DNA of 64,000 bases from Rhodanobacter denitrificans (GTDB lineage Bacteria > Pseudomonadota > Gammaproteobacteria > Xanthomonadales > Rhodanobacteraceae). The notes beneath the pieces were generated by a model. It worked only from the letters and a program-made list of their open reading frames with translations. It was not told the DNA's origin and searched no databases. The stretch covers positions 2,170,001-2,234,000 of the forward strand of contig NC_020541.1 in the NCBI RefSeq assembly GCF_000230695.2. Reading direction: 5' to 3'. This document shows, piece after piece, positions 35,868 to 44,677 of this stretch (positions within the stretch are counted from its first letter, which is position 1; the number at the start of each line of letters is the position of its first letter). The translations under genes were made by a program, and so were the position numbers.

Positions 35868-36846
35868 CGTGCCCCACGTGCAACGTGATCTTGTCGGCTA
35901 GCCCGCGTTCGATCCGAGCTTGCGCGAAGGGATCGGTTCCATCGATATAGCGCATGGCCGAATGCACGTCCTTCCAGCCAACGTACTCCATCAATGCCTT
36001 CACATCCCAGCCATTCGCGTTGGCCCATCCCGCGAAGCCCCGGCGCAGCGAATGACCGCTATATGTCTCTGGCGAAGCCAGTCCTGCCCGCGTAAACAAC
36101 CTGCGCAGCAACGGCACTACGCTGTTGCTGTGCAAGGCGCCCGTCCCGAGCGCGCCCCAACGCGCAACACTGCGAAAAAGGGGGCCGGTGGTGAGGCCCG
36201 CATGACTGACCCAATCGAGCGTGGCCGTCACGGGACACCACCGACTGAGCGCCGGCACCCGATAGGTCGTACCGGCGAGTTGTCGATCGGTCTTGCTGCG
36301 CCCGAGGAAACACGTCATCCCTTGCCCAGGCACCACCACAATATGCTCGGTCTGCAGACCCACCAGCTCGTCGACACGAAACCCACGCCAGAATCCCAGG
36401 AGGAGCATTGCCCGATCGCGCCGGCACCGAAGTGCTTCGGCGCTGTCTCCGCGCAGGTCAGCGGCCGCGATGGCGGTATCGAGCCAAGCGGCCACATGGG
36501 CAACCGCCGTGAGCTGCAAGGGTTCGGCGCGTTTCTCTCGCACTGGATGGAGCGCTTGTATGCCCTTCAGCGTCTTTTTCACGATCGGTGCGGCTGTGGG
36601 ATCGGAAAATCCGTGCGCTTGATGCCAGTGTGAGAGCGCCGCGAGTCGTTGCCGAAGTGTATTGGTCGACAAGGCGGTTGCATGTGCCACTAAATACTGG
36701 GCAACCGTGTCCGTCGTCGCTGGAAGCAATCCGCCCCAAGTCACTTCAAAATGGCGTACGGCAGATGCGTAACTGCGCTGGGTATTTTCACGCTGCGCCG
36801 CTTGCAGATAGGTTTCAAGTGACTGAGAAGGCATCATCAGGTTCAT
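35857..36846 (-). CDS. Tyrosine recombinase of the Tn3-family unit (TnpI-like)
   Basis: A 329-residue recombinase with an N-terminal SAM-like domain (about 10-100) and a C-terminal catalytic domain. Arg in G-F-R-V-D-E-L, Lys in G-R-S-K-T-D, the H-x2-R box S-G-H-S-L-R-R, and the W-K-D-x5-M-R-Y segment that supplies the Trp and the nucleophile Tyr are all present. In Tn4430-type elements such a protein resolves cointegrates. The 243-bp region upstream (36847-37089) should hold its recombination site, though I could not define core repeats by eye. Confidence 0.85.
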   Translation of the reverse strand: MNLMMPSQSLETYLQAAQRENTQRSYASAVRHFEVTWGGLLPATTDTVAQYLVAHATALSTNTLRQRLAALSHWHQAHGFSDPTAAPIVKKTLKGIQALHPVREKRAEPLQLTAVAHVAAWLDTAIAAADLRGDSAEALRCRRDRAMLLLGFWRGFRVDELVGLQTEHIVVVPGQGMTCFLGRSKTDRQLAGTTYRVPALSRWCPVTATLDWVSHAGLTTGPLFRSVARWGALGTGALHSNSVVPLLRRLFTRAGLASPETYSGHSLRRGFAGWANANGWDVKALMEYVGWKDVHSAMRYIDGTDPFAQARIERGLADKITLHVGHDDG

Positions 36847-37089
36847 TAGTTATGATCTGCCACACCCGCATGAGCATCGAGCAATGCATGAACTCACTAA
36901 TCACGAGTTACGCGCAGAGCAAAGCACCACAGAAACCCATCGACGCAACTGAGAAAAATTCCTGTGACCAATCTGAACGATGGCGGATTCAGTAGATTGG
37001 AAAGCGCTTTTCAGTGCTGCCAGGAAAGTCATGGGATAGATAGCAGCAAGCCTCCATGCACTGCGCAGTGGTTGGATAGCGCGATGTGA

Positions 37090-38775
37090 TCAGCCGTTTT
37101 CCTCGATCCGGATCCAATCCTCGACAAGGCACTCGATGAACGCATTGCGAGCTTTGGTGTAGCTCGCACTGGCAGGGCCCTGTCGAATTGCGATCTGATG
37201 CAGGAGTCGATGGATCCGATCCAACTGAGTGCCCTTTGCAGCCGATGCATGGAGATAGGCATCGACTCGACAAGACGTGCGGACAAGTGTTGCGATCATT
37301 GCGGTATCGTCCATAAACATCCCCAGCCGATCTTCCCACAACAGGAACCCTGATAACGCGCCCAAGGCCGTACGGGGCACCATGGGATCGCACGCGAAAC
37401 GTGAGCTTACACACCAGTCTGCTACGTGAGCACCAGACATCGGGCGCGCCAGCGCAAAGCCCTGCCCCAGATCAGCGCCAAGAATTGTTGCTGCTTCGAT
37501 CAGACCCGCTGTCTCCAGTCCTTCGACCACCACTTTGACACCGAGGTCGTGGCCGAGCCGGGTCAGCTGGTATATGAAGTACAGCGTCCGCAGCGGCTGC
37601 CGCGCTATCTGGGCCACCAGCGTCTGATCGATCTTGATGCGATCAAAGGAGAGGTGGCGCAAGCGGCTCAGCGAGCTGTAGGCTGAGCCAAGATCGTCCT
37701 CCGCCAATTGGATCCCTAACGCCTTAAGCGCCAGCAGGCCACTCTCAGCATCGATAGTTTCGTCCATCCACTCCGATTCGAGGAGTTCGAGAACCAACGT
37801 CCCGGATGGACAGGGGTGTTGTTCAAGAACCTCGCGGGTAATGTCCACATAGCGCCGATCAAGTAGCGCGCTCGAAGGGAGATTGACAGCGATGCCCAGC
37901 GCAAGCCCATCCGTGGCCCACTGTTGGCGCGCGGCAAGTGCTTGGGTTAGCCCCTGTTGATACAGGAACAATAGGTCGTCCGAGCCGAGCGCTGGCAGGA
38001 ACCATATGGGCAGTATCAGGTGGTCATCTTCGCGGATGCGTGCTAAGGCCTCGACCTCAACCACCTTGCCCATGCGAAGATCGACTACGGGCTGGTATTG
38101 CATCACCAGATCGTCGGTTGCTAGTTTGGCGCGCCAATGGTCACGTAGGAGTAACGGAGCTGCCTGGATGCCCTCAGTTTTCGGCAGCAACCGTGTCAAA
38201 GCGAGGCCCAGCAGGCTTTGCAAGTGCAACAGGAACGTATGTTGACTTGCGGTGGAAAAGCCGCCCGTGGCTGATGAGTAAAGGGTCAATACACTCTCAG
38301 TGGTGCCCTTAGGCAGACGCACGGGAATGGCCGCATTGGATCGAATGCCCAAACCCAACGCCACCCCACGCCACACGGTCATCTCCGGATCGGTAGCGTA
38401 GTTGAACGTGCGCTGGATTCCTCCGCTTTGCCAAGCACGACCCATCGCCATGCTGCCCCCGAGACGCTGAGCCTCGGCGCGAATATCTGGATGCTCGCCA
38501 CGCTCAACCGCTCGCAAACAGCCGATAAAGGCTTCACTGCCGGCCACCGCTTCAAAATGAAATCGGCCATATGCGTCTGGTCGACCGATTGCGCACCCGA
38601 CGATTTCGTCGAGGGTAAGCAGCGTAGCGGCCACCCGTTGGATAAAATCGGGGTAACAATCGGCTGACCAAGCAATCGCACTGATGCGCAGCAAAACATC
38701 GTTGCGGGCGAACTGACCCGCACGCGCTCCCTGCCGCACCGATCGCACGGTTGCCTTGCCATCCACTTTTTTCAT
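37090..38775 (-). CDS. GAF-EAL cyclic-dinucleotide phosphodiesterase
   Basis: The product has 561 residues. Residues ~25-195 form a GAF-like sensory domain. From ~215 an EAL domain retains the catalytic set: E-A-L at 242-244, Asn in A-V-N-L-P-S-S, Glu in L-L-E-S-E, D-D in A-E-D-D-L-G-S-A-Y-S-S-L, the Lys/Asp pair in F-D-R-I-K-I-D, V-V-E-G-L-E-T and Q in G-Q-G-F-A-L-A-R-P. It should therefore hydrolyse c-di-GMP. A C-terminal helical extension (about 460-561) is unexplained. The start overlaps the patatin stop (ATGA), so synthesis is coupled to that phospholipase. Confidence 0.85.
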   Translation of the reverse strand: MKKVDGKATVRSVRQGARAGQFARNDVLLRISAIAWSADCYPDFIQRVAATLLTLDEIVGCAIGRPDAYGRFHFEAVAGSEAFIGCLRAVERGEHPDIRAEAQRLGGSMAMGRAWQSGGIQRTFNYATDPEMTVWRGVALGLGIRSNAAIPVRLPKGTTESVLTLYSSATGGFSTASQHTFLLHLQSLLGLALTRLLPKTEGIQAAPLLLRDHWRAKLATDDLVMQYQPVVDLRMGKVVEVEALARIREDDHLILPIWFLPALGSDDLLFLYQQGLTQALAARQQWATDGLALGIAVNLPSSALLDRRYVDITREVLEQHPCPSGTLVLELLESEWMDETIDAESGLLALKALGIQLAEDDLGSAYSSLSRLRHLSFDRIKIDQTLVAQIARQPLRTLYFIYQLTRLGHDLGVKVVVEGLETAGLIEAATILGADLGQGFALARPMSGAHVADWCVSSRFACDPMVPRTALGALSGFLLWEDRLGMFMDDTAMIATLVRTSCRVDAYLHASAAKGTQLDRIHRLLHQIAIRQGPASASYTKARNAFIECLVEDWIRIEENG

Positions 38776-39803
38776 GCAGGCAGGTCGGTTTCTGGTTCAG
38801 CTGCGCCAAGAATGGGGTGCCGCCATGCGCTATCGACTTCGTGTTCGCGCAGCATCTGAATTAGGCCCCTGATGGACGGACGCACGTAAGCATCTTTCCA
38901 AGCCCGCTCGGCCAGCTCTGTGAGTCGCTTGGAAGCGGCAAGCGAGGCATTGTCAAATTGCAGCAAGCTATCGCCCGCCGTATCCGGCGTGCCTTCGATC
39001 CGAAGGTAGCGATCATCGAGAATGTGTCGAAGGATATTGTCCGTCAGCTCGCGCTGGGCGGATGCCATCGTTGCATACAAGCGTCCGTTCTTGATCCAGC
39101 CCAGCGCGCCCAAACTGCGCTTTTCGCGTGCTAACCTGCGAGGGTTGGCGACATTGGTGCCCAGACTCAGCACGTAAATATCCGACGCTGGTACGTGGCA
39201 ATAATGGGTGGCCTCGTGCAAGCCGAACATGCCGGGCGAGTTGGCGAAAATCCCCGCATCCACATAGAGCTGGCCGCGCAGATCGGCCAGCGGAAAGTAG
39301 GTCGGCGCGGCCGTCGCCGCCATGGCAACTTCGGACATCAGCATGTCCGCATAATACCAATTGCGCGCACTATGCGACGTCTTGATTACCTCCAATCGAC
39401 CGGTAGACGCATTGATGACAGGTATGACCAGGCGCGTCCTTGCCATGCCCAAGGTGAATTTCTCGCCAATGATCGCGTTCACTGTCTCCGCTATGGTTTC
39501 TCCGCGATAGCGAGAGCGAAACATGTAGCGAATGCTGGCCACGTACGCGAGCGGGCGGATAGCGCGCCACCGAGAACCAGGAAAGATTCGTGCGCCGTGT
39601 TCGAGAAACCCCGCTTCGATATCGCGTGCCGGCGTGCCGGCAGCAACCGCCATGGCTGCCACGGCCCCGATCGATGATCCGCAGATCAGGTCGAAGGCTT
39701 CACCGATCGGCTTGTGCAGGGCACGCTCCAGTTCCCTCAGCAACACGGCCTCATGCAGGCCGAGATAGCCGCCACCCGACAAGGCAAGAATGGTAAATGG
39801 CAT
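38772..39803 (-). CDS. Patatin-like phospholipase
   Basis: A 343-residue protein with the patatin signature: the oxyanion loop S-G-G-G-Y-L-G at residues 9-15, the nucleophile elbow G-S-S-I-G with Ser44, and the catalytic Asp182 in V-D-A-G. It hydrolyses acyl esters of membrane lipids. Sequence layout is like the CapV type, where a small patatin is activated by a cyclic dinucleotide, but no cyclase of the CD-NTase family is nearby. The PagL-like gene lies 30 bases upstream and the EAL gene overlaps its stop, so the three probably form one operon. Confidence 0.85.
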   Translation of the reverse strand: MPFTILALSGGGYLGLHEAVLLRELERALHKPIGEAFDLICGSSIGAVAAMAVAAGTPARDIEAGFLEHGARIFPGSRWRAIRPLAYVASIRYMFRSRYRGETIAETVNAIIGEKFTLGMARTRLVIPVINASTGRLEVIKTSHSARNWYYADMLMSEVAMAATAAPTYFPLADLRGQLYVDAGIFANSPGMFGLHEATHYCHVPASDIYVLSLGTNVANPRRLAREKRSLGALGWIKNGRLYATMASAQRELTDNILRHILDDRYLRIEGTPDTAGDSLLQFDNASLAASKRLTELAERAWKDAYVRPSIRGLIQMLREHEVDSAWRHPILGAAEPETDLPA

Positions 39804-39832
39804 AGATGCATTTCTGTGTTATCGATACAGCG

Positions 39833-40363
39833 TTAAAGATCAAAGCCGAAACCTACCAGACCCATGGTTTCGCCGCGATTGGGCTCATGTAGGCCGCCGT
39901 TGGAGATGTGACGAATCTGCAGACTGAAATGCTTCCATTGCCATCCGAGTGTGCTTACAAACTGATAGGCACTGCTCAGGGCCTCAGTCCGTCCACGCGT
40001 ACCCGCTACTTGAAAACTGAAGAACAGTGGGCGGTACCAGTCGCCCTCGCTGCCGTAGTGCAGACGGGCACCCGCGGCGCCGATCCACACATTCTTGGTG
40101 ACGCCGGGGCTCATGGTGCGATAGCGCCCAATGTCGCGGCCTCTGAGGTATCCGATCGAGACATCGGGCGACAAGGTAAACCGCGTTTCACCTAACGGGA
40201 ATGAAGGGAAGACCGACTCGATGAAAAATGAATTAGTTCCATGGCTGTCCATGTAGCTGCGACCACCTTGGACTTCCAGATGGGTCTGCGCGAAGACGGA
40301 GCCAGAAAGCAACAGACAAGCAAACGCAGCGGTAGCGCAAAGTGTGATACGGGGTGAGAGCAT
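39833..40363 (-). CDS. PagL-like lipid A 3-O-deacylase
   Basis: A 176-residue outer-membrane protein with a cleaved signal peptide (S-V-F-A at 22-25). The mature part is an eight-stranded barrel pattern with alternating aromatic residues and the PagL catalytic box R-H-I-S-N-G-G near the C-terminus (His152, Ser154), ending in an aromatic-rich strand G-F-G-F-D-L. PagL removes the 3-linked hydroxy fatty acid of lipid A. It is the first gene of a run with the patatin and EAL genes. GGAGTTACTTT precedes the ATG at 40363. Confidence 0.8.
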   Translation of the reverse strand: MLSPRITLCATAAFACLLLSGSVFAQTHLEVQGGRSYMDSHGTNSFFIESVFPSFPLGETRFTLSPDVSIGYLRGRDIGRYRTMSPGVTKNVWIGAAGARLHYGSEGDWYRPLFFSFQVAGTRGRTEALSSAYQFVSTLGWQWKHFSLQIRHISNGGLHEPNRGETMGLVGFGFDL

Positions 40364-40595
40364 AAAGTAACTCCTTCGATCAGCTCACCATTAGTTGGAT
40401 GCTTATGAAAATGCCATCGAGGCTGGGTGAGACAGTGCACGGAACAGTCTTTTCAGGTGTTGCTTGATAGAGCAGGCGGGTAGGCTTCAAGCGGTTGCCC
40501 GAGCAGGCATGAGAACTGCGATTCAGGACTGCAAATCTCTTGTTCAAAGACTGCACTGAACCGTTGGTTTCGCTGCCATGGTCTGTCCACAAACC

Positions 40596-41009
40596 TCATG
40601 GCACGACAGTCACTGGTATGCGCGTGTGGGCGAATACATCAGTCGACACGGAACCGAGCAGCCAACGAGCAAGGGCTCCTCTCTCGGTGTGTCCAATCAC
40701 GATGTGATCAATCGCGTACTGCTTGACCTGCCTAAGCAGCACATCACCGGGATTTCCGGGGATCATTTCAAGATCGATCAGTTTGTCGGCGTCTGGCGCG
40801 AGTTGCTTCAATTCCGCCATCAGGTCGCCCAGGCGTTGCGCCCCCACATCGGCCATCATCAGCGCGGCGGTGTCCGCGCCACCGCCCGTGATCTGCAGCA
40901 CCGACACCACCCTGACGTGACCGCCCGAGCAGCGGGCCAGCTCAAGCGCGAAGAGAAAAGCGCGTTGTGCCGTTAATGAGCCATCATACCCAACAAGAAT
41001 GTTCTTCAT
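40596..41009 (-). CDS. Universal stress protein (UspA family)
   Basis: A 137-residue single-domain Usp with the initial G-Y-D-G-S (about residues 7-11) and the nucleotide-binding G-x2-x-G-x9-G-S pattern (G-H-T-E-R-G-A-L-A-R-W-L-L-G-S). ATG 41009 has GGAGGAAAATCC upstream. It is monocistronic, lying between the drug exporter and the PagL operon, all on the minus strand. Confidence 0.85.
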   Translation of the reverse strand: MKNILVGYDGSLTAQRAFLFALELARCSGGHVRVVSVLQITGGGADTAALMMADVGAQRLGDLMAELKQLAPDADKLIDLEMIPGNPGDVLLRQVKQYAIDHIVIGHTERGALARWLLGSVSTDVFAHTRIPVTVVP

Positions 41010-41102
41010 GGATTTTCCTCCGTTATTGCAAGCAGTCGAGTGAGAGCATGGAAGTCTTCATACCTCGCATCAAACGTGGAACCCATCCGAGAGTTTTCTG
41101 CC

Positions 41103-42632
41103 TCAATGCCCGCCGGATAGCGCATTCGCTCTTGGTGAAAACGGTGGTTTTGTCAGCCAGATCACCGGCATCAGACCCAGAAAAATCCAGCCGAGGGAAT
41201 AGAACAGTTCGTTGAAACCGATCTGGTAAGATTGCTGGGTAATCATGCCGTTGATGATATCGGCGCCTGCCTGCGCATTGCCATGCCCCAGTTGATGGAT
41301 CGCCGACAGGGCCAATGGGTTATAGGGATTAAGGCTTTCCGCCAGCTGGGCGTGATGCAGGACGGCACGCCGATCCCATAGGAAGGTGGTGAGCGAGGCT
41401 GCGAAGCTTCCACCCAGCGTGCGCAGGAAGGTCGCCAGCCCCGAGCCTGCGGCAATCTCGTTCTGGTCAAGATCCGATAAAAGGATCACGGTGACCGGCA
41501 TGAAGAACAATGCCACGCCAAACCCCATCAGGAACTGCATCATGGCGACGTGCGTGAAGTCGACCTCCAGATAGAAACGGGAGCGCAGGAAGCAGGTCGC
41601 CCCCATCACCACGAAGGCCACGGTCGCCAACAGGCGCAAATCGAAGCGCATCGCATAGCGGCCCACCAGGAACGTCAGCAGCAGCGGGGCGATACCGAGC
41701 GGCGATGCCGCCAAACCGGCCCATGTCGCGGTATAGCCCAGGTTGCGCTGTAACCACTGCGGCAGCAGCAGGTTGATGGAGAAGTAGGCCGAAAAGGAAA
41801 GCACCAACGCCAGCGTGCCGAACTTGAAGTTATGGTGACGAAACAGCCGCAAGTCGACGATGGGGTCGCCGTCGGTCAGTTCCCAGATCAAAAAGATCGC
41901 CAGACTGATCACGGCGACAATGCAGGTGACGATGACGAACGGCGAGTTGAACCAGTCCTCGTCGTTGCCCTTGTCCAGCATGATCTGCAGGGCGCCCACG
42001 CCGATGACCAGCGTGATGAGACCGACATAGTCCATCTTCGGCCGCTCGTTCGGTGCGGGGTAACCCTTCATTTGATTGGCTACCACCATGCTGGCCAGCA
42101 TGCCGATCGGCACGTTGATGAAGAAGATCCAGGACCACGAATAATTCTCGGTGATCCAGCCGCCGAGGATGGGACCGGCGATCGGTGCCACCACAGCCAC
42201 CATCGAAAGCAGCGCCAGCGCCATGCCGCGCTTTTGCGGTGGATAGATGCCGATCATCAGGCTCTGCGTGATGGGATACATCGGTCCGGCCACCGCGCCC
42301 TGGATGGTTCGGAAAAGGATCAGCATGCCCATGCTGCGAGAGACGCCGCACATGAAGGACGCCAATACGAACAGCAACGTGCACCAGACAAACAGCCTCA
42401 CCTGACCGAAGCGACGGGTGAGGAATCCCGTCAATGGCAATGAGATCGCCAAACTGACGGCAAAGGAAGTGATCACCCATGTGCTCTGGCTCGAACTGAC
42501 GCCCAGGTTGCCGGCGATGGTGGGCAACGACACGTTGGCGATGGTGGTATCCAGCACCTGCATGAAGGTGGCCAGCGAAAGCCCCAGCGTGGCGACCACC
42601 AGGCTGGTCGGGCGAAACTGGCCGTTCGTCAT
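41103..42632 (-). CDS. DHA2-family MFS multidrug exporter (EmrB-like)
   Basis: A 509-residue, 14-helix major facilitator. The helix-1 motif L-D-T-T-I-A-N-V-S-L-P-T-I and the loop signature of DHA2 transporters (P-L-T-G-F-L-T-R-R-F-G-Q, and G-P-I-L-G-G-W-I in helix 5) are clear. EmrB-type pumps normally work with an HlyD-type adaptor (EmrA); none is adjacent. It is divergent from the regulator at 42914, with a 281-bp shared upstream region. Confidence 0.88.
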   Translation of the reverse strand: MTNGQFRPTSLVVATLGLSLATFMQVLDTTIANVSLPTIAGNLGVSSSQSTWVITSFAVSLAISLPLTGFLTRRFGQVRLFVWCTLLFVLASFMCGVSRSMGMLILFRTIQGAVAGPMYPITQSLMIGIYPPQKRGMALALLSMVAVVAPIAGPILGGWITENYSWSWIFFINVPIGMLASMVVANQMKGYPAPNERPKMDYVGLITLVIGVGALQIMLDKGNDEDWFNSPFVIVTCIVAVISLAIFLIWELTDGDPIVDLRLFRHHNFKFGTLALVLSFSAYFSINLLLPQWLQRNLGYTATWAGLAASPLGIAPLLLTFLVGRYAMRFDLRLLATVAFVVMGATCFLRSRFYLEVDFTHVAMMQFLMGFGVALFFMPVTVILLSDLDQNEIAAGSGLATFLRTLGGSFAASLTTFLWDRRAVLHHAQLAESLNPYNPLALSAIHQLGHGNAQAGADIINGMITQQSYQIGFNELFYSLGWIFLGLMPVIWLTKPPFSPRANALSGGH

Positions 42633-42913
42633 GGCACGTCAGAAATCCGAGGGATCAGCGAGGAGGGATGATCCCCATTGCATAGAGGACACCCTGCGCC
42701 GCTCCCGTCGAGGCCCGCGGTCACGGCGGCTCAGCCCCCAAGGCAACTAACAAAATTGCTTGAGCCAATCATTGAACGTACCCGGATTGCGGCTGGAGTC
42801 GTTCTGATTTTTACTGTCTAATACATAGTTGTCAAGGCAAACATTGATTTTGCACGGGTGATGCCCGCCGTTACCATCTGGGCGGACGAAGGCCAACCGG
42901 GATTAAGTGATCC

Positions 42914-43381
42914 ATGCCCCTTAAGCACGATGCGTTCTACGCATTCACCGCCGCGCTCCAGCCGACCAAGAAGGCTTGGCACTCGGTAGCCGGTTCGGTG
43001 TTGACGGCGTCTGGTCTGTCGATCTCGCTGGCGACGCCCGTCTTGCTGGTCTCGCGTATGGGCGATGGGGTGCCGCAGCACGTGTTGGCAGACCGCATCG
43101 GCGTCCATCCAGCAGCGCTCCTGCGGACGCTTGATCAAGCGCAGAGAGTGAACTTGCTGGAGCGGCGTGAGGTCGTGGGAAACCGACGCATCCGAGCAGT
43201 CCACCTCCTCCCGGAAGGGTGTCGATTGGCGCAAGTGATGGAGACGGCACTCAAGGCGCTTCGTTGCACCCTGCTCGAAGACATCCCTCGGGAAGACATC
43301 GCGACGGCGACCCGAGTTCTTCAGGCCTTCGAAAACCGTGCGAACCTGTTTGCACAGCAGGAACGCACGAATTCCAAGTGA
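42914..43381 (+). CDS. MarR/winged-helix-type regulator
   Basis: A 155-residue protein with an N-terminal helix pair, a central winged-helix segment (residues about 55-100: P-Q-H-V-L-A-D-R-I-G-V-H-P-A-A-L-L-R-T-L-D-Q-A with the wing E-R-R-E-V-V-G-N-R-R) and a C-terminal dimer helix. Divergent transcription from an EmrB-like exporter is the classic arrangement of a MarR-type repressor and its pump. The assignment to MarR itself is by shape and context. Confidence 0.7.
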   Translation: MPLKHDAFYAFTAALQPTKKAWHSVAGSVLTASGLSISLATPVLLVSRMGDGVPQHVLADRIGVHPAALLRTLDQAQRVNLLERREVVGNRRIRAVHLLPEGCRLAQVMETALKALRCTLLEDIPREDIATATRVLQAFENRANLFAQQERTNSK

Positions 43382-43420
43382 TGAAGGAAGCCTTGGAATG
43401 GTCGCTTTTGCAGTAATTGG

Positions 43421-43445
43421 CCCTAAATGAATCAATCACTTAGGG
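43421..43445. terminator. Hairpin between convergent genes
   Basis: Arms CCCTAAATGA and TCACTTAGGG (one mismatch) with a five-base loop. It lies 40 bases after the regulator and about 100 before the end of the converging ABC permease gene. There is no T-run in either direction, so it may be a weak bidirectional terminator. Confidence 0.35.
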
Positions 43446-43546
43446 GGTTGCATTGGTGGTGTTTGGCTGACCGTGTGCCAAATCGACTACCGAGCTTATG
43501 AGCACAGGCGCGGGTTAATGCGGACTTGACAGGCGACGCGAGGCGT

Positions 43547-44677
43547 TTACTCGGTTGCGGCCAAGGTCTTGCGAAACCGCGCCAGCGAAATCATGAACAA
43601 GATCGATCCGATCACCGCCAGGCTGATCAGCTGTGGCCAAACCACGTCCAAGCCGGCCCCTCGATAGAGAATGCCCTGGGACAACATCACGAAGTGGGTG
43701 TTGGGCGCTGCCAGCATCACGAATCGGACGATTTCTGGCATGCTTTCGCGCGGGGTGCTGCCACCGGAGAGCATCTGCAGGGGCAGCAGCACCATCAGCA
43801 GCAGCATGCCGAACTGCGGCATCGAACGAGCCAGCGTGGCCAGCAAAATCCCCAACGACGTGGTGGCGAACAGATGCAGGGTCGCACCCACAAAGAACAG
43901 CGGCAGCGAGCCTTCGATGGGCACGCCCATCAGGCCGCGTACGACGACATTGAGGGCAAAGGCCGACGCGACCAGCACCACGGCCGCCATCGCCAGCACC
44001 TTTGAGGCCATGATCTCGAACGGGGCGACCGGCATCACCAGCAGGTGCTCGAGGGTGCCGTGTTCGCGCTCGCGGATCAGGGCCGCGCCGGTCAGCACGA
44101 TGGACAGCATGGTGATGTTGTTAATGATCTGCATCACCCCGCCGAACCAGGACTTGTTGAGTTCAGGGTTGAAGCGCGCGCGCAGGGCCAAGTCCACGGG
44201 CGGGCTGGACACGGCATGTTCGCGGCGAGCGAACTCGTTGACCTGGTCCAGGACGATTGTCTGGATGTAGCCGCTGCCGGTGAAGGCCTGGCCCATGCGC
44301 GTGGCATCCACGCTCAGCTGGATGGCAGGGGAGCGCCGGACCAGCATGTCGCGCTGAAAGTTGGCCGGGATGTACAGGGCGAACGTATCGAGCCCGGCAT
44401 CCATGCGCGCATCCATCTCGGCCGGGGTGATCCGTGTGGGCGGCATGAAATAAGGCGGACGCAGGGCATCGACGATGCGCTCGGACAGAGGCGAGCGGTC
44501 CTCGTCGATGACCGCGATGGGGGCCTTGTGCAGCGTTTCCGGCATCGCCGTGGCGGCGGTGTAGATGGAGAAACTGAATGCGTAGACGATCAACACCAGC
44601 ATGATGGGGTCGCGCAGCAGGCTGCGCAGCTCCTTCAGGCCCAGGTAGACGATGTTGCGCAAGCGTTGCCGTTTCAT
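43547..44677 (-). CDS. ABC-2 type permease (YhhJ-like)
   Basis: A 376-residue inner-membrane permease. One N-terminal helix (about 22-42) is followed by a large periplasmic domain (about 45-185) and a block of five hydrophobic helices. The conserved [16 protein letters not shown] segment is the hallmark of the ABC2_membrane/YhhJ family. It overlaps the RbbA-like gene by four bases and forms the terminal gene of a yhiI-rbbA-yhhJ-type operon. Confidence 0.85.
   Translation of the reverse strand: MKRQRLRNIVYLGLKELRSLLRDPIMLVLIVYAFSFSIYTAATAMPETLHKAPIAVIDEDRSPLSERIVDALRPPYFMPPTRITPAEMDARMDAGLDTFALYIPANFQRDMLVRRSPAIQLSVDATRMGQAFTGSGYIQTIVLDQVNEFARREHAVSSPPVDLALRARFNPELNKSWFGGVMQIINNITMLSIVLTGAALIREREHGTLEHLLVMPVAPFEIMASKVLAMAAVVLVASAFALNVVVRGLMGVPIEGSLPLFFVGATLHLFATTSLGILLATLARSMPQFGMLLLMVLLPLQMLSGGSTPRESMPEIVRFVMLAAPNTHFVMLSQGILYRGAGLDVVWPQLISLAVIGSILFMISLARFRKTLAATE

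Larger units (their letters stand above)
32719..36846 (-). mobile_element. Tn3-family transposon unit 2, with TnpI-like recombinase
   Basis: Terminal motif, tnpA and overlapping tyrosine recombinase in the same direction as unit 1. The other end was not found; cargo such as the PagL-patatin-EAL run may belong to it. Confidence 0.6.

Noticed and set aside
38772..39803. Patatin gene as part of a complete CBASS system
   Set aside because: No CD-NTase, Cap2/Cap3 or HORMA/TRIP13 gene is in the neighbourhood, so only a CapV-like resemblance can be stated.
43441..43480. GGGGGTTG segment as the right end of a Tn3-family unit
   Set aside because: After the first eight bases it does not follow the terminal motifs at 13941 or 32719.
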